A stretch of 6,889 bases of DNA. It comes from Pseudomonadota bacterium. GTDB lineage: Bacteria; Pseudomonadota; Gammaproteobacteria; Xanthomonadales; Xanthomonadaceae. The DNA lies in assembly GCA_023439425.1 (NCBI GenBank), contig JAEXNZ010000368.1, positions 1 to 6,889 of the forward strand, written 5' to 3'. The notes under the pieces are model-generated. The model worked only from the letters and a program-made list of their open reading frames with translations. It ran no database searches and was not told the DNA's origin. Shown in pieces: positions 6,179-6,889 of the stretch. Made by a program: the position numbers and the translations under genes. The number at the start of each line of letters is the position of its first letter. Positions within the stretch are counted from its first letter, which is position 1.

Positions 6179-6184
6179 TAGACT
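6179..6184 (+). promoter_or_regulatory. Possible -10 of msrC, compatible with a leaderless transcript
   Basis: TAGACT keeps the TA...T positions of the -10 consensus and ends six bases before the msrC ATG, so transcription would begin at or next to the start codon. No Shine-Dalgarno is seen in 6165-6190, which agrees with leaderless translation. A matching -35 is not evident. The whole divergent gap to bioD is only 43 bp, so any promoters here must overlap or abut the coding regions. Confidence 0.25.
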
Positions 6185-6190
6185 GCTGAC

Positions 6191-6673
6191 ATGTTTACCT
6201 CTTCCTCGCTTACCGGCAGCAAGCCGGAACAGTACGGCCAGCTGCTGGCCCAGGCCCGCGCCCTGGTGCACGGTGAATCGGACCGCATCGCCAATGCCGC
6301 CAACCTGTCGGCACTGGTGTACCACTCGCTGCCCGAGCTGAACTGGGCCGGGTTCTACTTCTTCGACGGCACCGAACTGGTGGTCGGCCCGTTCCAAGGC
6401 CTGCCGGCCTGCGTGCGCATTCCGCTGAGCAAGGGCGTGTGCGGCGCGGCGGCGTCCACCCGCACCACCCAGCGCATTGAAGACGTGGATGCTTTCCCGG
6501 GCCATATCGCCTGCGATTCGGCCTCGCGTTCGGAGCTGGTGGTGCCGCTGTTCAAGGGCGACACCCTGATCGGCGTGTTCGACCTGGACAGCCCGGTGCT
6601 GGCCCGCTTCGATGCCGACGACCAGGCCGGCCTGGAAGCCATTGCCGCGGTGTTCGTTGAGGCCCTGGGATGA
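6191..6673 (+). CDS. msrC: GAF-domain free methionine-(R)-sulfoxide reductase (fRMsr/MsrC, YebR family)
   Basis: This enzyme reduces free methionine-R-sulfoxide, not the protein-bound form, in the cytoplasm using thioredoxin. The 160-residue protein is one GAF domain with the family signature: GFYFFDG (54-60), GPFQGLPAC74VRIP (66-78), GVC84G (82-85), FPGHIAC108D (102-109), SELVVPLF (114-121) and IGVFDLDSP (127-135). Cysteines 74, 84 and 108 have the same spacing (10 and 24) as C84, C94 and C118 of E. coli YebR. C108 would be the catalytic residue, with the others resolving. There is no signal peptide. It overlaps the next gene by four bases (ATGA), which suggests translational coupling. It lies close to msrA and msrB but is separated from them by two minus-strand genes, so it is not in their operon. 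Confidence 0.95.
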   Translation: MFTSSSLTGSKPEQYGQLLAQARALVHGESDRIANAANLSALVYHSLPELNWAGFYFFDGTELVVGPFQGLPACVRIPLSKGVCGAAASTRTTQRIEDVDAFPGHIACDSASRSELVVPLFKGDTLIGVFDLDSPVLARFDADDQAGLEAIAAVFVEALG

Positions 6674-6889
6674 GTGCCAAGCTGCGCAACATCGGGCCGA
6701 AGAGCGCTGCCTGGCTGCGCCAGGTCGGGTTGCGCACGCCGGAGGAGCTGGCCGCCATTGGGGCGGTCGGGGCCTTCGTGAAGGTCAAGCGGGCTGGTTT
6801 CAAGCCCAGCTTGAACCTGTTGTATTCGTTGGAAGGCGCGCTGCAGGACTGCCATTGGCAGGAACTGCCGGAGGCGCGCCGCACCACCC
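6670..6889 (+). CDS. TfoX C-terminal domain protein (cut by right edge)
   Basis: The frame opens inside the msrC stop (ATGA overlap) and gives 73 residues to the edge without a stop. It has the TfoX/Sxy C-terminal domain pattern: LRNIGPKSAAWLRQVGLRTPEEL at residues 5-27 in helix-hairpin-helix style, then GAVGAFVKVKRAG (31-43), PSLNLLYSLEGAL (46-58) and HWQELP (62-67). Full TfoX/Sxy competence regulators carry an N-terminal domain before this one. Here the domain begins at the first residues, so this is the stand-alone form, whose function is not settled. Translation is probably coupled to msrC because there is no separate leader. The real C-terminus is outside the window. Confidence 0.9.
   Translation, partial: MSAKLRNIGPKSAAWLRQVGLRTPEELAAIGAVGAFVKVKRAGFKPSLNLLYSLEGALQDCHWQELPEARRTT

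Overview
The window is G+C-rich chromosomal DNA from a gamma-proteobacterium, most likely Stenotrophomonas (S. maltophilia group or a close xanthomonad). The best single clue is a perfect short palindrome with a GTAG head at 1047-1069. It matches the GTAG/SMAG class of REP repeats that is abundant in Stenotrophomonas. The products, for example a DipZ-type thiol transporter and a stand-alone TfoX C-terminal domain, also fit this group.

Layout. Bases 1-411 (minus strand) hold the N-terminal receiver half of an OmpR-type response regulator that runs off the left edge. A divergent intergenic region (412-529) separates it from a plus-strand gene set: msrB (530-1036), a DipZ-like CcdA/thioredoxin fusion (1083-2855) and msrA (2871-3608). 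Next, on the minus strand and meeting msrA tail to tail with 7 bp between stop codons, is a 580-residue Pro/Gln/Ala-rich protein of unknown function (3616-5358). Upstream of it on the same strand is bioD (5419-6147). Divergent from bioD are a GAF-domain free-methionine-(R)-sulfoxide reductase (msrC, 6191-6673) and, overlapping it by ATGA, a TfoX C-terminal-domain protein cut by the right edge (6670-6889).

How the genes work together. The msrB-dipZ-msrA set reads as an envelope methionine-sulfoxide repair module. MsrB has a Tat-type signal with a lipobox, MsrA has a Sec-type signal, and the fusion protein would carry electrons across the inner membrane through C19/C138 to a periplasmic thioredoxin domain (C304-I-N-C307). 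Both reductases lack a usable resolving cysteine: MsrA has only its catalytic Cys67, and MsrB has Thr104 where many relatives have the recycling Cys. They may therefore depend directly on the DipZ thioredoxin domain. The third reductase, MsrC, has no signal peptide and keeps all three family cysteines, so it would serve the cytoplasmic free-methionine pool. Enzymes for protein-bound S and R sulfoxides and for the free R form therefore all lie within about 6 kb.

The least explained gene is the 580-residue protein. Its DNA is visibly less G+C-rich than its neighbours (33 of 60 bases at 4501-4560 against 43 of 60 at 5881-5940, counted by hand). It has no signal peptide and a mosaic layout: disordered N-terminus, globular core, long Pro/Gln linker, small C-terminal domain. 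Part of the core has, by eye, a macrodomain-like pattern. It is the best candidate here for an undescribed effector, toxin or accessory protein. No tRNA, rRNA, CRISPR array, insertion sequence or phage gene was found.
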